DNA of 64,000 nt from Crotalaria pallida (Eukaryota; Streptophyta; Magnoliopsida; Fabales; Fabaceae): contig CM075653.1 of assembly GCA_037953625.1 (NCBI GenBank), positions 3,844,001-3,908,000 of the forward strand. Direction: 5' to 3'. Positions within the stretch are counted from its first letter, which is position 1; each line of letters starts with the position of its first letter. The notes under the pieces were generated by a model. That model ran no database searches. It was given only the letters and a program-made list of their open reading frames with translations, and was not told where the DNA came from. Position numbers and translations under genes: made by a program. Of the stretch, positions 1-12,572 are shown in pieces.

Positions 1-1
1 C

Positions 2-670
2 CAGCGGGGCTTGGAACTTGACAGTCACTGGGGTAGGGTGGACGACGATGCAGTTATTCCATCAGATAAGATTGCTGAATTGAGTGTTCCGGCAATGCCT
101 TACGAAGAAAAGCAAATCGAGATCCAGCCATGTCGTGCTCCTTTGAGGAAAGGGGGACTTTGTCAGAGAAGAGATCTGAAGGTTTGCCCATTTCATGGAC
201 CAATCGTTCCTCGGGACGATGAAGGGAAGCCACTTGATCAGGGCCCTTCAAAAGAAATGAATATGGACTCCGGAACTGATCTAGTTGAGCAGTTGGCAAA
301 ACAAGCAGTTAAGAATCTTCGCGAAAGAGACAAAGATGCGGCGAAGAAGAGAGAAATCGATAAGCAATCATTGAAGCGCGCAAAACTGGCTAAAGTTCGG
401 GAGCACAATGAAGCAGTTTTACGCGATGCAGCTTTGGCTTCAACCTCAGGATCAGCCTTTCTTGGAGAAAATGGGGAGTTAACTAATGAAGACAAACTAT
501 CTGCCAGAGAAAAGAAGAAAAGTCTCGCATCTATGCTGCGAAAGAAAGTAACATCAAAAGATAGAATAGCTCAGAAGCTTTTGAGTTCACAGGCAAGGGA
601 TAAGGCAGTTAGGCTGCATGACTCATGTGAGGATCTCAAATACAGAGAAGCATTCCCAAATCAATGGTAA
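2..670 (+). CDS. UVSSA: UV-stimulated scaffold protein A homologue, C-terminal part
   Basis: The reading frame is open from base 2 to a TAA at 668-670 and continues off the left edge, so this is the 3' end of a larger gene. The first part carries the C-terminal UVSSA (DUF2043) signature: a Cys-rich finger running CRAPLRKGGLCQRRD, then KVCPFHG, then IVPRDDEGKP. After it comes a long Lys/Arg/Glu-rich, coiled-coil-like tail of about 120 residues ending in EAFPNQW. In animals UVSSA works with USP7, CSB and TFIIH in transcription-coupled repair of stalled RNA polymerase II; a nuclear repair role in plants is inferred from homology. No splice junction is needed in the visible part. Family assignment is confident; the upstream exons cannot be seen. 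Confidence 0.88.
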   Translation, partial: QRGLELDSHWGRVDDDAVIPSDKIAELSVPAMPYEEKQIEIQPCRAPLRKGGLCQRRDLKVCPFHGPIVPRDDEGKPLDQGPSKEMNMDSGTDLVEQLAKQAVKNLRERDKDAAKKREIDKQSLKRAKLAKVREHNEAVLRDAALASTSGSAFLGENGELTNEDKLSAREKKKSLASMLRKKVTSKDRIAQKLLSSQARDKAVRLHDSCEDLKYREAFPNQW

Positions 671-1939
671 ATTTGGTATAATCTTTGTTTTGTTATATTA
701 CTCAGACTATGAAGCATGGACACTTCAAAACCAGACTCTTGCAGACACACCTCTAACTGTACTCTATACCTTTCTACATTTTTTTTATAGTTTCTGTACC
801 TCTATAGACAAAAATATCACAATAATTTAGATACATGTTAGCATTTCATTATGTTTACAATGACTCTGGCTACCTTTTGTAATTATTTCTCTTTTGTAAT
901 TTAAAATTTGCGCTTTCATGTTACCCTTGTATTAATTTTATATCTTGTATCATAATTTTGTTGTGCCTTATAACTTTTAAATTTTTTCGTATCTCTTTTT
1001 CGTGTCTCTTTTAAATGTTACCCTTCATGACTCACGAGCGAATTATTGCTTCCCCCAACAAGATTTTTAGTAAAATGAACATAATCACGCTAAAATTGAA
1101 AAATTGAAGCTATCTTCTAGAGTTACTTCATTCGTAGTAGTGTTCATAATGGATTTTTCTGTTTGGAGTTGTGACATAAAAATAATTGAATAGGTAGAGC
1201 AGAGTTGCTAGCAGCTAGAAAAAGAAAGAGAATTTTTTTTTGCCTATTTCGGTCTTGACTTTGTTCATGATCTTTGGAGTTTGATCACGAATTATAAAAA
1301 AAATAAAAAAGTTATATATTACTGTGAATAAAATTATGATCGTAGAAAAACTGTCATGATCTTACTATTATCATCGTGATTTTTTTTTATATGACAGACT
1401 CATTGAGAGGTGTGACCAATTTTTTTTCTCAAAATAGAATTTCTATTGGGCTTTAATTTGGCCCATTATTTTCCTACCAAATTTAACCTTTTCTGCTAGG
1501 GAAAAAGATTTTTTGTGCAAATTTTCTTTATCCCTTTCTTATATCTGTATTTGTTGGGGGGAAAAGAAAGAGTGAATGAATATGTGTCAAGAATAATATA
1601 AAAAAAATAGTTTGCAAATATTGTTTTGCTGCTAACATCGTTTGCATGGTTAATGATTCTCACTTCATGTGACACGAGTGTTACTTTTGTGACATTATCC
1701 ATTGAGCTAAGAGATGACAAAGAATTGTATAGAATATCTTTTGGCATGATGATTTTGCCTCGAAGCATTGATTCCGAATCATTTTTATGTCAATATTTTA
1801 TACTGCAGCAAACTTTCCCACAATGAAAATGAAATCAGCTCTCATAAAGTTGAGAGAAATATTGGTATATTAATCCAACTATAAATGAGTATCTTAATGC
1901 ATTCCTAATGAAAAAAAGGAACACATTTATGATTCTTGT
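671..1939. other. 3' UTR of UVSSA-like gene and AT-rich spacer
   Basis: The first roughly 150-250 bp should be the UVSSA 3' UTR (T-rich). The remainder is AT-rich sequence in which I see no credible protein, RNA gene or transposon ends. Short open frames here have no protein-like composition. Confidence 0.5.
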
Positions 1940-2394
1940 TAGGGATGGCAATTGGACCCGCAACTGGTCCGGGTCTGGATCCAAAAAAGAGATCCGTGGA
2001 TCCAAAGAATGGATCCGTTTGGGTATCCGCTTTTAATGGGTTTGAGTCCGGGTTCCATATTTACATTATGCATTTAGTATGTTTGTGTTTAACTAGAGAA
2101 TTTTTTTGATGTTTGCGAGTGTTTAATGATGGTAGGAATTAATATTAAGTAGAGTATGTAATGATGTATTAAGGATCCCTCGGTCTATAAAAAAACATAG
2201 AAATTAATTAAAAAAATAATTTTTTCTTTAAAAAAATTGCTAATGGTTACTCGCAAAACTCGTCTGGGTACCCGAAGACCCGTCTAACCCATTATGCAGC
2301 GGGTACCCGCGCGGATCCGGGTGGATCCGGTCCAGTAATTTATGAACGGGTCCGAATCCTGGTACTCCATTACCCGGACCCATTGCCATCCCTA
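1940..2394. mobile_element. hAT-type MITE (455 bp)
   Basis: The ends are inverted repeats: TAGGGATGGCAATTGGACCC on the left, and a right end reading TAGGGATGGCAATGGGTCCG on the minus strand. The element is flanked by a perfect 8 bp target duplication ATTCTTGT (1932-1939 and 2395-2402). An 8 bp duplication and TAGGG(A/T)GGCAA ends are typical of hAT transposons. The interior has further GGATCC/GGGTACCC-rich subterminal stretches and no coding capacity, so this is non-autonomous. Confidence 0.88.
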
Positions 2395-2610
2395 ATTCTT
2401 GTTTTTGGGTTTTGATATTCTCTCACATTTTGTGAGGGACATATATCAATGTGCAAATGTCATACTCAAAATGGTTTTCGAAAGATGTCTAGTAGCTTAG
2501 TCGTCTTCAACTCTATGCTATCGGTAATGGATTCAACTCTTCTTGATGGTGCATGGGCATCTCCTTTATTAATTATAGCCTAGCTTTCTCTATGTTTCCA
2601 TTTCACAGCC

Positions 2611-2919
2611 TCTTAAAATGGTAAATCAGAGAGAAAAGGAAAGAGAAAGTAAAATGAAGCTTTTATGTGTATTAGAATGAGTAAGGAGAATTCATTAAGT
2701 TACAAACTTCGGCTCAACAATGAGCTTATATACAAGTAATGATCAGCTTCTAGAATCAGCCAATCTAACTAACTAACTAACTGTCAGCTCAGCAACTAAC
2801 TAACAACTAACTAAATTTGTACAATGTGATTCAGCCTGCATCAAGTAGTTGATGCTGAGACTTTGACTTGCAGCGCACGTCTCTTTCTTCTTCTTCTATT
2901 GCTTCAACTAAATTTAACA
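2611..2919 (-). repeat. 3' LTR of the copia element
   Basis: 309 bp, near-identical to 7608-7926. Read on the minus strand it begins TGTTAAATTTAGTTGAAGC and ends in CCATTTTAAGA. A TATA-like TATATAAG motif lies on the minus strand near 2728-2735. Contains an (AACT)n tract. Confidence 0.9.
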
Positions 2920-5900
2920 CCCCCCACAAGCTGGATTGCCTATGTCAAGCAATCCAAGCTTGGAATGGATATGTGAATAGAGACTAGGTGTTAATGGTTT
3001 AGTTAAAATATCAGCCAATTGTGACTTTGTGTTAATAGGAAGAAGATGCACTAGTCTTGAAACAAGCCTTTCTCGGATACTATGGCAGTCAAGCTCTATA
3101 TGTTTTGTCCTCTCATGGAAAACGGGATTGTTATTATCGCAATAAATCACAACAGGAGCAGGATGTTTGACTTTGAAAGCTGCTAACATATACAAAAGCC
3201 ACTAAGCTTCGCAGCCTCCATCAGCCAGCGCACGATACTCAGCTTCAGATGATGATCTTGCCACTGTCTTCTGCTGCTTACTACACCATGAAATCAACGA
3301 AGATCCAAGAAAGAAGCAAAACCCAGTCACAGATTTTCTGGTATCAATACAACTACCCCAATCTGAATCAGTGAACCCCTGCAGTTTCAGATTCGAATCA
3401 GAAGGGAAAAATAAGCCTTGACAAGGTGATCTTTTAATATACTTGATAACCCTTAGAGCTGCTTGTTGATGTATATCAGTAGGATGAGCAAGAAAGCGAC
3501 TAAGAACACTGACTGCATAAGCAATATCAGGTCTGGTGTGAGTCAAGTACACAAATCTACCAATCAAGCGTCTATAGGGAAAAGGATCAGGCAATGGTGA
3601 ACCAGAAGTCTGAGACAATTTTTCTGTAGAATCCATAGGAGTAGGAGAAGGTTTGGCAGCCAATAATCCAGTATCATGGAGCAAATCTAGTGCATATTTG
3701 CGCTGATACATGACAATCCCTTTCTGAGATCGAGCAATCTCAAATCCCAAAAAAAAATTAAGAGTACCAAGATCCTTTATGCTAAACCTCACATCAAGAT
3801 CATGTTTAATATGAGCAATTTCAGTAAGATCATCACCATCAAGAACTAAATCATCCACATACACCAATATGGCAGTAAATCCAGAGGCAGTAGATTTGGT
3901 GAACAATGAATAGTCAGCCTTGCATTGAGTGTAGCCCAAATCAAAAAGAGCTTGAGTGAGCTTAGCATTCCACTGTCGACTTGCTTGCTTTAAGCCATAT
4001 AAAGACTTTTGAAGCTTGCAAACTGCATTAGGAATGTTGCTGGTCAAACCAGAAGGCAATCTCATATATAGCTCAGTGTCAATATCTCCATGTAGGAAAG
4101 CTGTGTTAACATCTAATTGGTGTAAATGCCAATTCCTTTGAGCAGCAATGGCAAGTAGTAATCTCAGTGTAGTCATTTTGACAACTGGACTAAAAGTTTC
4201 ATGGTAGTCAATGCCCTCTGTTTGAGTAAACCCTTTAGCAACAAGCCTTGCTTTATGCCTTTCTATTGACCCATCTGCCTTATGCTTGATTTTAAAAATC
4301 CATTTGTAGTCAATAGCATCTTTTCCAGGAGGCAAACTAGTGATTATCCAAGTGTTGTTTTTCTCCAGTGCCAACAGTTCAGCCTTAATAGCTTCTTTCC
4401 AACAGTCATGCATCACAGCTTCTTCATATGATGTAGGTTCATGTGAAGTGGATATGGCTAATGTGAAGTGTTTATGGTTAGAAGAAAAATGGTTTATGGA
4501 ATGATAAAATGAAAGAGGATACCTTACTGAAGAAGTAGGTGCTGCTGTGTATGCCATTAGACAGTGATAGTCCTGCAAGTAATTAGGTGTCCTTTTAATT
4601 CTGTTGGATTGTCAAACTGGTTGGACAAGATTAGGCACAGGGTCAACAGGATCAGGATTAGGATTATCAAAAACAGGATTGTTTGGAGCATGATTATTTG
4701 AATTGGAATCAATTGAATCAGAAGTATTAGGACTTGAATTAGTATAATCAGGATCAAAAGAATGATGAGCATTAGAGCCAGACCCTTGATCAGGATAACC
4801 ACTTGGTACAACTTCAAAAACATCAGGACAATTAAGATCAGTATCTGAAGAAATTGTATGAAGATCTTGATTCAATTGATTATATGGAAAGATATGCTCA
4901 TAAAAGACAACATTTCTTGATACAAGGCTTTCTCTGGATTTTAGATCAAATAAAATATAGCCTTTTGTTCCTTGTTTAGTACCAAGAAAAACACACTTTC
5001 TAGCTCTGGAATCTAATTTCTTTTTGTGAGACACAAGTGTAGATGCATATGCCAAACAACCAAAAACCTTTAAGTCAGACAGGATGGGTAATTGATTATG
5101 CAAGACTTGAAAAGGTGAAGAATTAGACAGAAAGGGTGTAGGTAATCTATTGATTAAGTGAATGGCATGTGCAACTGCATAATTCCAGAAGCATTTAGGA
5201 ATGTTTGATTGGAAAATTAAGGCTCTTGCAACACCTAATATGTGTTGATGTTTCCTCTCAACAATTCCATTCTATTGAGGGGTCTCAACACAGACTTGTT
5301 GATGCAAAATGCCCTTATTGGCATAAAATTCAGTAAGATTGAACTCTAAGCCATTATCAGACCTTATGCACCTAACAGTCTTGTTGAACTGATTCTCAAT
5401 TAAGGCAACAAAAGATTTTATGTGTGTTGCAGTCTCAGATTTGACTTTCATAAAATACAACCATGTGTATCTAGACTTGTCATCAACAATGGTTAGAAAA
5501 TATTTATGTCCAAATGTAGAAGGAACAGATAAAGGACCCCATATATCAACATGAATTATGTCAAACACAGATTCAGCAATTGACAAGCTATTATTGAAAG
5601 GAAATTTCTTTTGTTTTGCCAAATGGCATACATCACATGGATCAGGGGATTTATTACATGATATGAAAGGGAAAACAGATTTGAGTGCTACAATTTTATC
5701 AAAAGAGGGATGGCTTAGTCTAAGATGCCAAAGATTACAAGGCATAGTGGTTATTTGTTTGACAAAATTAACAGAATGAAAATTAGACACATGCAAACTT
5801 GCAGTCTTCAATGAGTAAAGGCCTCCAATAGCTTCAGCTGCACCAATCGTCTTCAAGGTAAGACAATCCTGTATTACACATTTTCTCTTAGAGAAAACCA

Positions 5901-6144
5901 GTTTGCATGGCAATGTGTTAGCCAATTTTGAAACTGAAATCAAATTAAAATTGAAATCAGGCAAGTACAAAACATCTGTTAGGTAAAAGTTATGGGAGAA
6001 GATCACAGTGCCTGCTATGTTGGTCTCTATTTGATTTCCATTTGGTAGTTTTACTGAAATAGGTTTTATTTTTCTAAAGGTTTGGAATGTGGATAGTGAA
6101 TAGCACACATGATCTGTGGCTCCAGTATCAAAATCCATGAACAA
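2914..6144 (-). pseudogene. Copia pol (protease, integrase, RT, RNase H), broken by stops
   Basis: One reading frame on the minus strand runs from about 6144 to 2914. Domains in order: aspartic protease DTGATDH; GAG-pre-integrase (LWHLRLSHPSFDKI) with CDVCHLAKQ; integrase core with HVDIWGP, IRSDNGLEF and a truncated third catalytic block; RT from the EEAVMHDCWKEAI region with FSPVVKMTTLR and active-site YVDDLVLDGDD; RNase H with TGFCFFLGSSLISWCSKQQ and SSSEAEYRALA, ending TKSQLADILTKPL. Three in-frame stops interrupt it: TAG at 5272-5274 just before the integrase catalytic Glu, TGA at 4612-4614 between integrase and RT, and TAG at 3202-3204 in RNase H. Frame is otherwise kept throughout, so decay is by point mutation. 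Confidence 0.92.
2920..2930 (-). other. Polypurine tract of the copia element
   Basis: On the minus strand the bases just before the 3' LTR read TTGTGGGGGG, the expected position and composition for the plus-strand DNA primer. Confidence 0.75.
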
Positions 6145-7328
6145 TTAACATCATTTAATGAAACAGTCATGCATATGATACCTGAAGGTCTATGACCTTG
6201 AGTAACAGGTAAGGGTTTAGTTATCAATTGATTTGCACTGTGATCTTGAGAAGCATGTGATGATGTCTGCTGAATCAAAGCCAGTAATGCCTTATGTTGA
6301 TCTGCTGTGAATGACAAACTCGAATTCACATTAGAATCCTTTTGATCTTTCTGATTAGGAACATGAAATTCATCATCCTCTTCATGATCCTCATAAAACT
6401 CATCACCATTAGCTGAGTACTGATTGACTGTACTGTTTCTTCTGTTCCAGTGAGTAGGAAATCCATGCTTCCTATAGCAAGTATCTACTGTATGACCAGT
6501 TCTATTGCAGTGAGTACAAACTCGATTGTCTCGATTATCTCTACCATATTGTCCTCTACCAGGACCTGAACCTCTTCCTCTACCTCTGATTCTTCCTCTA
6601 TCATTGTTAATCATATTAACTGCAACATTATTTTCATCATTGATAGACAAGTTCATTTGCCTTTCTTGCTGAATTAACAGTGAAAATACCTTGTTTATTG
6701 TTGGTAATGGATCCATTAACATGATTTGAGCTCGAAAAGGAGCATACATATCATTCAGACCATTCAGAAATCTAAGCACATAATCATTCTGCCTATATTG
6801 TTGCATAATTGGAATCACAGCACATTCAACATCACAGAAACATGAGGGAATAGGTCTAAAATTTTCGAGTTCTTGCCAAATACCTTTCATCTGAGTGAAA
6901 TAATTGCTTATTGACAAATCACCTTGTTTCATCATGTACAACTCTTCTTGAAGTTTAGAGATTCTGAAAACATCACCTTGATAAAAGCGCTCTTTAAGAT
7001 CTTGCCAAATATCTTCTGCTGATTCCATACACATTACACTCTGAATGATTGAAGGATCCATGGAGTGATTCAGCCAGGACACCACTAATGTATTACATCT
7101 GTCCCAGGCTTCAAAAATCGGATCATTAGAATTTGGTTTTGATAACGAACCATCAACAAATCTTAACTTGTTCTTTGACTTTAAAGCCATAGTCATAGCT
7201 CTATTCCACGCATGATAATTGCTTCCAGTAAACGTTGTTGCTACCAGATTTGCACCTGGATTTTCACTTGGATGAATGTAGAAGATGCTCGAAGGATCCA
7301 TAGTTGGATTTAACTGATGATTATTCAT
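6066..7328 (-). pseudogene. Copia gag with CCHC zinc knuckle
   Basis: A 420-residue open frame with the copia gag N-terminal domain (NPGANLVATTFTGSNYHAW), a UBN2-like capsid region, an RG-rich stretch and one CX2CX4HX4C knuckle (CTHCNRTGHTVDTC). It starts at an ATG at 7326-7328, about 270 bp inside the 5' LTR. Near 6130 the protease reading passes into another frame: the DTGATDH protease motif is in the neighbouring frame, so a 1-base indel separates gag from pol. Plant copia elements usually have a single gag-pol frame, so I read this as mutation rather than programmed frameshifting. Confidence 0.9.
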
Positions 7329-7595
7329 TTTTCACTCGATTATCTCCACTATAACTAGTTTCAATGAATCGATGAGAGAAATCAGATAAAACTCAAAATA
7401 GGAATCGAATCAAAATAACAGAATCGGATTTGGAAGATTAATGATGAAGAATCGAGAATCTAATCAATCACGAGACTTGAATCAATCGTGAGATGAATTT
7501 CGTAGAACTTGAATCACGAACCAGATGAATCACAACACGAAAGACAAGAGAATCAGAGTAGCAGAAGCGTGTACCAGAGTCTCTTCAATAAGAGA

Positions 7596-7607
7596 GCTCT
7601 GATACCA
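7596..7607 (-). other. Copia primer binding site
   Basis: The minus strand reads TGGTATCAGAGC directly after the 5' LTR, complementary to the 3' end of initiator tRNA-Met, the usual primer of plant copia elements. Confidence 0.88.
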
Positions 7608-7926
7608 TCTTAAAATGGTAAATCAGAGAGAAAAGGAAAGAGAAAGTAAAATGAAGTTTTTCTGTGTATTAGAATGAGTAAGGAGAATTCATTAAGTTAC
7701 AAACTTCAGCTCAACAATGAGCTTATATACAAGTAATGATCAGCTTCTAGAATCAGCCAATCTAACTAACTAAAACTAACTAACTAACTGCCAGCTCAGC
7801 AACTAACTAACAACTAACTAAATTTGTACAATGTGATTCAGCCTGCATCAAGTAGTTGATGCTGAGACTTTGACTTGCAGCGCACGACTCTTTCTTCTTC
7901 TTCTATTGCTTCAACTAAATTTAACA
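7608..7926 (-). repeat. 5' LTR of the copia element
   Basis: 319 bp, matches 2611-2919 end to end apart from a few substitutions and one extra run of AACT repeats. It defines the 5' end of the minus-strand element. Confidence 0.9.
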
Positions 7927-10900
7927 CAACCTACCAAATCTTTTTCACTAGTACTAAATTGTGTGGCTTGCATTAGGGTTAACAAAATAGGAAGGAGGCT
8001 CACTCTAATCTTTAAGGGACCTTTGTTTTATTATTCTCGTTATCATATTTAACTCAGCTATGCTCATTATTATGCATAATGTGCCTAAAGTCTCATGAAT
8101 TGTTTATGTTGTATCCATGCTTAATAGAAAATCATACTTTGAACATGTTCGGTCAAACTAACTTATAAGTCTGAACTTGTAGTTACGAATTTATAATTGT
8201 TTAACTAACTGTTTAAAACAGAGTTATTTGACCAAACTAGTTGTAAAAATATGTGAAAGTTATTTGTTTTTTATAAGAAAAAATTCATTCCAAAAAGGTT
8301 AAGAAGTACAAGAGAAACTTCTGAAAAAAAAAAATCAGAGCTTGATACAAAGTGATAAACAAGGAAACACCAACCCAGTCCCTGCAAGTTAATGATGCAG
8401 AGACAAAAAGTAATCCCCCAATCTAATAAACACCCAACAAATATGTAGAGAGTAGAACACTACTCCCCCGCCCCCTTGTCATTATAGCAGCCGTGAACAT
8501 ATCTTGGCTCTCATATATCTAATGACAACATTAGTATGATTGAATGCATAAGAGTGGACTAGAAATATATGATTGAACCCATATATTTTTATTTATTAAT
8601 TACATTGTTAATTAATTCATTAATGAAGTATAAAAATTATTAAATAATAATAAATATTTAATTAAAAATTAAACTGCCATCAATCTATTTTCATAATACT
8701 TTATTCACAAAACACCAAGTAATAAATATATGAAATCACATTATTCTACCATGACATAAGCTATACATAAAAAAAAATCCAAATGATAAAATGTTTAGTA
8801 GAAGAGCAGTGTTCAATAGTTAGAGAGAGAAAGAAAGAGCAATATACTTTAGGGTAATTATATAATTTTGAAAATTCAATTTGTATTTGAAAGTAGTAAT
8901 TTATTGATCAAGTCCAAAAGCTACAAGCTAAGCTTCTTATAACAAATAGAAGCTTAGAAATATAAAAATACAAACTTAATTATGTTTTTCTTTTATTTTT
9001 TAAAAATCGACTCGATTACAAAATGATCTGGATTAATTTCTGCGAGTTTGTAAATTTGAAATTATTACTCAAAACATTATTTTACTTCATTATTTTTTTT
9101 TTTTAATTTCCTTGTCCCGTAAAAGCACACCTTAAAATTTTCTACCAAAAAAATTCACAGCAAAAGAAAAAGACTTAGTATAGCACTGCATGCACTATAA
9201 AAGTTAAAGTAAAGTAATTATGAAGACGTTTAGCCAAAATGAGAAAAAATAATACTTCTATCCTATAATTAATATATGAATTATTGAAAGATTTTTTAGT
9301 TATTCAAAAAATATTTGAAATAGCTTTTTAAAAAATAGTTTTTAGAAATCACAAATCCCTTTTTTAAAGTTAATAACTCTTTCAATTTATGTTTGTCAAA
9401 TAATTTTAATAACTTATTAATTAAATTTAAAAACTTATTAGCTGAATCTAAAATTACAAATAACTCAATCTGCATGTCGAACAGTGTCAAAGACTCTCAG
9501 TCATGAACGACCCGATAAATGACATTTTCTCACCAAGTGTTCCTCAAATAGAAGTAAACAGCATTTTTGCAACAAGTGTCCCGATACCAATGGCTGAGAT
9601 GAATTGTAGAACATGTATTTCTCATACGTGTATCAAGAGTGTCCTCAAATTGAGTAACACTAATAATAAGATAATTTAAATTATTGCATAGAGTAACACT
9701 TTGGAAAGTGGAAACTCAACTAAAAAACTAAAAAAAGTTCAAACTATGGATAGACCTTGCATCCATTTGGAAAATGATTGATAGTGTTGGATTTATAAGG
9801 TGTGGACCAACGTGTACCCTAACGGTGTAAAATGATGAGTATTCAAATAAATAAATTGCTCACACTTAAAACAGTGATGGAGCCGAGGCATGGAGCATGA
9901 GACCACTACTCTACTCCTCTCCCTCCACATGCTAGAATAGTGATGAACTTTAGAAACCAGCTAATACCAATTTGGCATCTTGAATTCTTGATATTGTGGT
10001 TGTGGGGTTAGGTAACTCCCTTAATTAATTTATTCTTTCTATAATTGTGAATAGAAGCCTTGTTACCATGGCACATTGGCGTGGAATATATATCCAATCA
10101 TTATGGTAAATGGCAACAAGCCAACAACCACTAGCTCGTTTACCTTACACTATAAATAAATGAGAAATGGTTACTTGCCCGCAAAGAGCAACTTTAACAA
10201 TGAAATTTTCTTCAATTGTATCATGCATGTAGAATATTCTATTATGTAATCTCCCAATTTATTTTTTATATATGCAACATTATAAAAAAATTCATCAAAT
10301 AGATCTCGTACGTCTTGATGTTTAATTGTGAATCATTAAGTCTTGAAATGTGATTTTCAATTAAGTCAGAGTTGCCATGAGACAAACATTGTCTGCAAAA
10401 TTAAAAAGAAATATCATCTTCATCGGACTCAAATGAAGGCTACCTTGCTTGCTTTTTTTCATCTAACCATGTCATCTTCATCATACTTAAACATGGACTC
10501 CAAAGGGAGTTAATTTTTTTTTTTATCTTTTTTCGGTTGGAAGTGGGGTGTGTGAATACGAGAAAAAGAAGAAAGTGGTGTAAAAGAGATGATGGAGAAA
10601 TAAAAAAACATTAATTTTTTTTCAAGAGTAATTTTGAAAATAAATTAACTAGTGAGATGTGTAAAGTCTAGAGTGGGTGACAAAAGCCCCACTCATAAAA
10701 TAATAGATATATTAATCAATTCGAATCGGTTTTTTTCGAAACTAGGTGGTGTCTGAGCTTCAAATTTTTTATGGTCAAACTAATCCACCTTCGATCCACG
10801 AACTGTGCGAGTGTTTGACTCACCGGAATAGATCCTCCCTAGAAATAGTTGTCTCACTCGGACTCGAGCCTTTGACCCTGAAGTCCCTAAGCGCCTAGCC

Positions 10901-11408
10901 AATTTTCACTGGGCTAATCCACTTGGTTCGATTCGAAAAGGTTTTAATAGCACATATCAATACACAATAAATATCATCATATTTATTATAGTATGTTAAG
11001 TAATACTACTATTATTAACTTCATTAGATGATTTTTATATGAAAATGTGATTGTGTAAATATTTTTTATATTGTTTGTGTATCATTCATCATTGTATATG
11101 TTAATGATCATTACCTTTTAAATGAAAGTAATACAAAAGAATTATGATTGATGTGTCGATAGAGTAAAACCTTACATAATCAGTGCATATTCATTAAACC
11201 TTACTTTTAATATAATAAATTTCATATCCATATTATTTAACAAAGAATAGTCAATCTTATAAAAAATAATCTAAAACTTTATAAATAAGTGTGTAATGGC
11301 TAAAAAGATCTAATATTTTTCATTTGAAGAATAGAAGTGATTAAACCCATAATAACCTTGAATTTAGCATGATAAAATAACATTATTAAATAATAATATT
11401 TAATTTTT
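7927..11408. other. Gene-free AT-rich spacer
   Basis: About 3.5 kb with many A/T runs. I found no protein-like open frame, RNA gene or clean transposon ends. A GC-richer patch near 10740-10930 has a weak resemblance to a tRNA-derived SINE but was not accepted. Confidence 0.5.
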
Positions 11409-11730
11409 GAGTGAAGGTCCACTTTGGTCCCACAAATTTTTCGACTGGGACACGTTAGTCCTTCAAGAATTATAATTCACTTTTAGTGCCTAAAGAATTT
11501 AAAAAATACCACTTTAGTCCCTGTTTTTATTCTGTTACCTACTGTCACTATTTCAGAAGCATCAGGGACATTTACTGATGCTTCTGAAATAGTGACAGTA
11601 GGTAACAGAATAAAAACAGGGACTAAAGTGGTATTTTTAAATTCTTTAGGGACTAAAAGTGAATTATAATTCTTGAGGGACTAAAGTGTCTCAGTCGAAA
11701 AACTTGAAGGACCAAATTGGATCTTCACTC
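11409..11730. mobile_element. Foldback MITE, long hairpin (322 bp)
   Basis: The two halves are near-perfect inverted repeats over about 155 bp each, starting GAGTGAAGGTCCACTTTGGT and ending with its imperfect complement, with the symmetry centre near 11571. It is flanked by a 9 bp direct repeat TTAATTTTT (11400-11408 and 11731-11739), as for Mutator-like foldback elements. The duplication is AT-rich, so superfamily is tentative. No coding capacity. Confidence 0.82.
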
Positions 11731-12032
11731 TTAATTTTTTTATATCCACAAATAAATTTGATTTAATTCACGTGCATAGCGCGGGTGCTACACTAGTAAC
11801 TATTACATACACAGGACAAATGTTTTTTGTTCCAACAATAAAATTTTTGTGACACCCTATATATCGTAAGGAAATACTTTAAGTAAACTGGTTAAAAAAA
11901 AAAGACAATATTAATTATTTTATTATAAACTACTAATCATTTTTATTTGTGTAGTATTAGTCACATGTTTTTTGATCCATTTATTCTAGTGAATGTCACA
12001 TAAAATCTAGCACTACATACTTTAAAGTGGAT

Positions 12033-12035
<3 letters not shown>

Positions 12036-12092
<57 letters not shown>
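12036..12092. repeat. (TA)n microsatellite
   Basis: A near-perfect TA dinucleotide run. A second, shorter AT run lies at about 12208-12232. Confidence 0.95.
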
Positions 12093-12096
<4 letters not shown>

Positions 12097-12572
12097 GTGT
12101 ATTGATAAACGACAAAATTCTCCAGAGTAAGTTTTTCTCTTTAAAATGAGTAAATAAGAGTTATTAACCCAATAAATAATCAAAAAAAGGATGCACTCTT
12201 GCTTGCTCATATATATATATATATATATATATAAATTTAAAAAAAAAATTATTCTTGCTTCCTTTAAAATATCACTTTAGTTGTAAATCCAAAAAAAAAA
12301 AATAATAATAATCACTTTAAAGCATAAGTGCATAACCCAAAAAAAAAATGGCCTAAATATATTTTTGGTCATTTATCTATTTATAAATTTGCAACTTGGT
12401 TTGGTCTTTTATTTTATTTTATTTTATTTACTTTGGTCCATTCATTTATCACTTTAGAAATATTCAATTTGGTTTTTCTGTCATTACACAGTTAGTTTAG
12501 ATGAAATATTTTAAAATGTATTATTCAATGTGTTAGAAATGGGTTTAGCTGAACAACTATCAAAAAATCACG

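Larger units (their letters stand above)
2611..7926 (-). mobile_element. Ty1/copia LTR retrotransposon, defective
   Basis: A complete element by structure, lying on the minus strand. It has LTRs at 2611-2919 and 7608-7926, an initiator-tRNA-Met type primer binding site, a G-rich polypurine tract, and gag-protease-integrase-RT-RNase H in copia order. The flanks CAGCC (2606-2610) and CAACC (7927-7931) look like a 5 bp target duplication with one change. The LTRs differ by about six substitutions plus a 10 bp length change in the AACT repeat, so the insertion is not very recent. Coding is broken by one frameshift and three stops, so it is not autonomous. Confidence 0.92.

Noticed and set aside
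6066..6144. Programmed frameshift between copia gag and pol
   Set aside because: No slippery site or structure was seen, and the copy also carries three stops, so a random 1-base indel is the simpler reading.
7596..7607. tRNA-like TGGTATCAGAGC motifs (also 20069-20080)
   Set aside because: These are retrotransposon primer binding sites, not tRNA genes; no cloverleaf surrounds them.
10740..10930. Possible tRNA-derived SINE on the minus strand (GGCTCGAGTCCG as a B box)
   Set aside because: No clear A box at the right distance, no tail and no target duplication could be seen.
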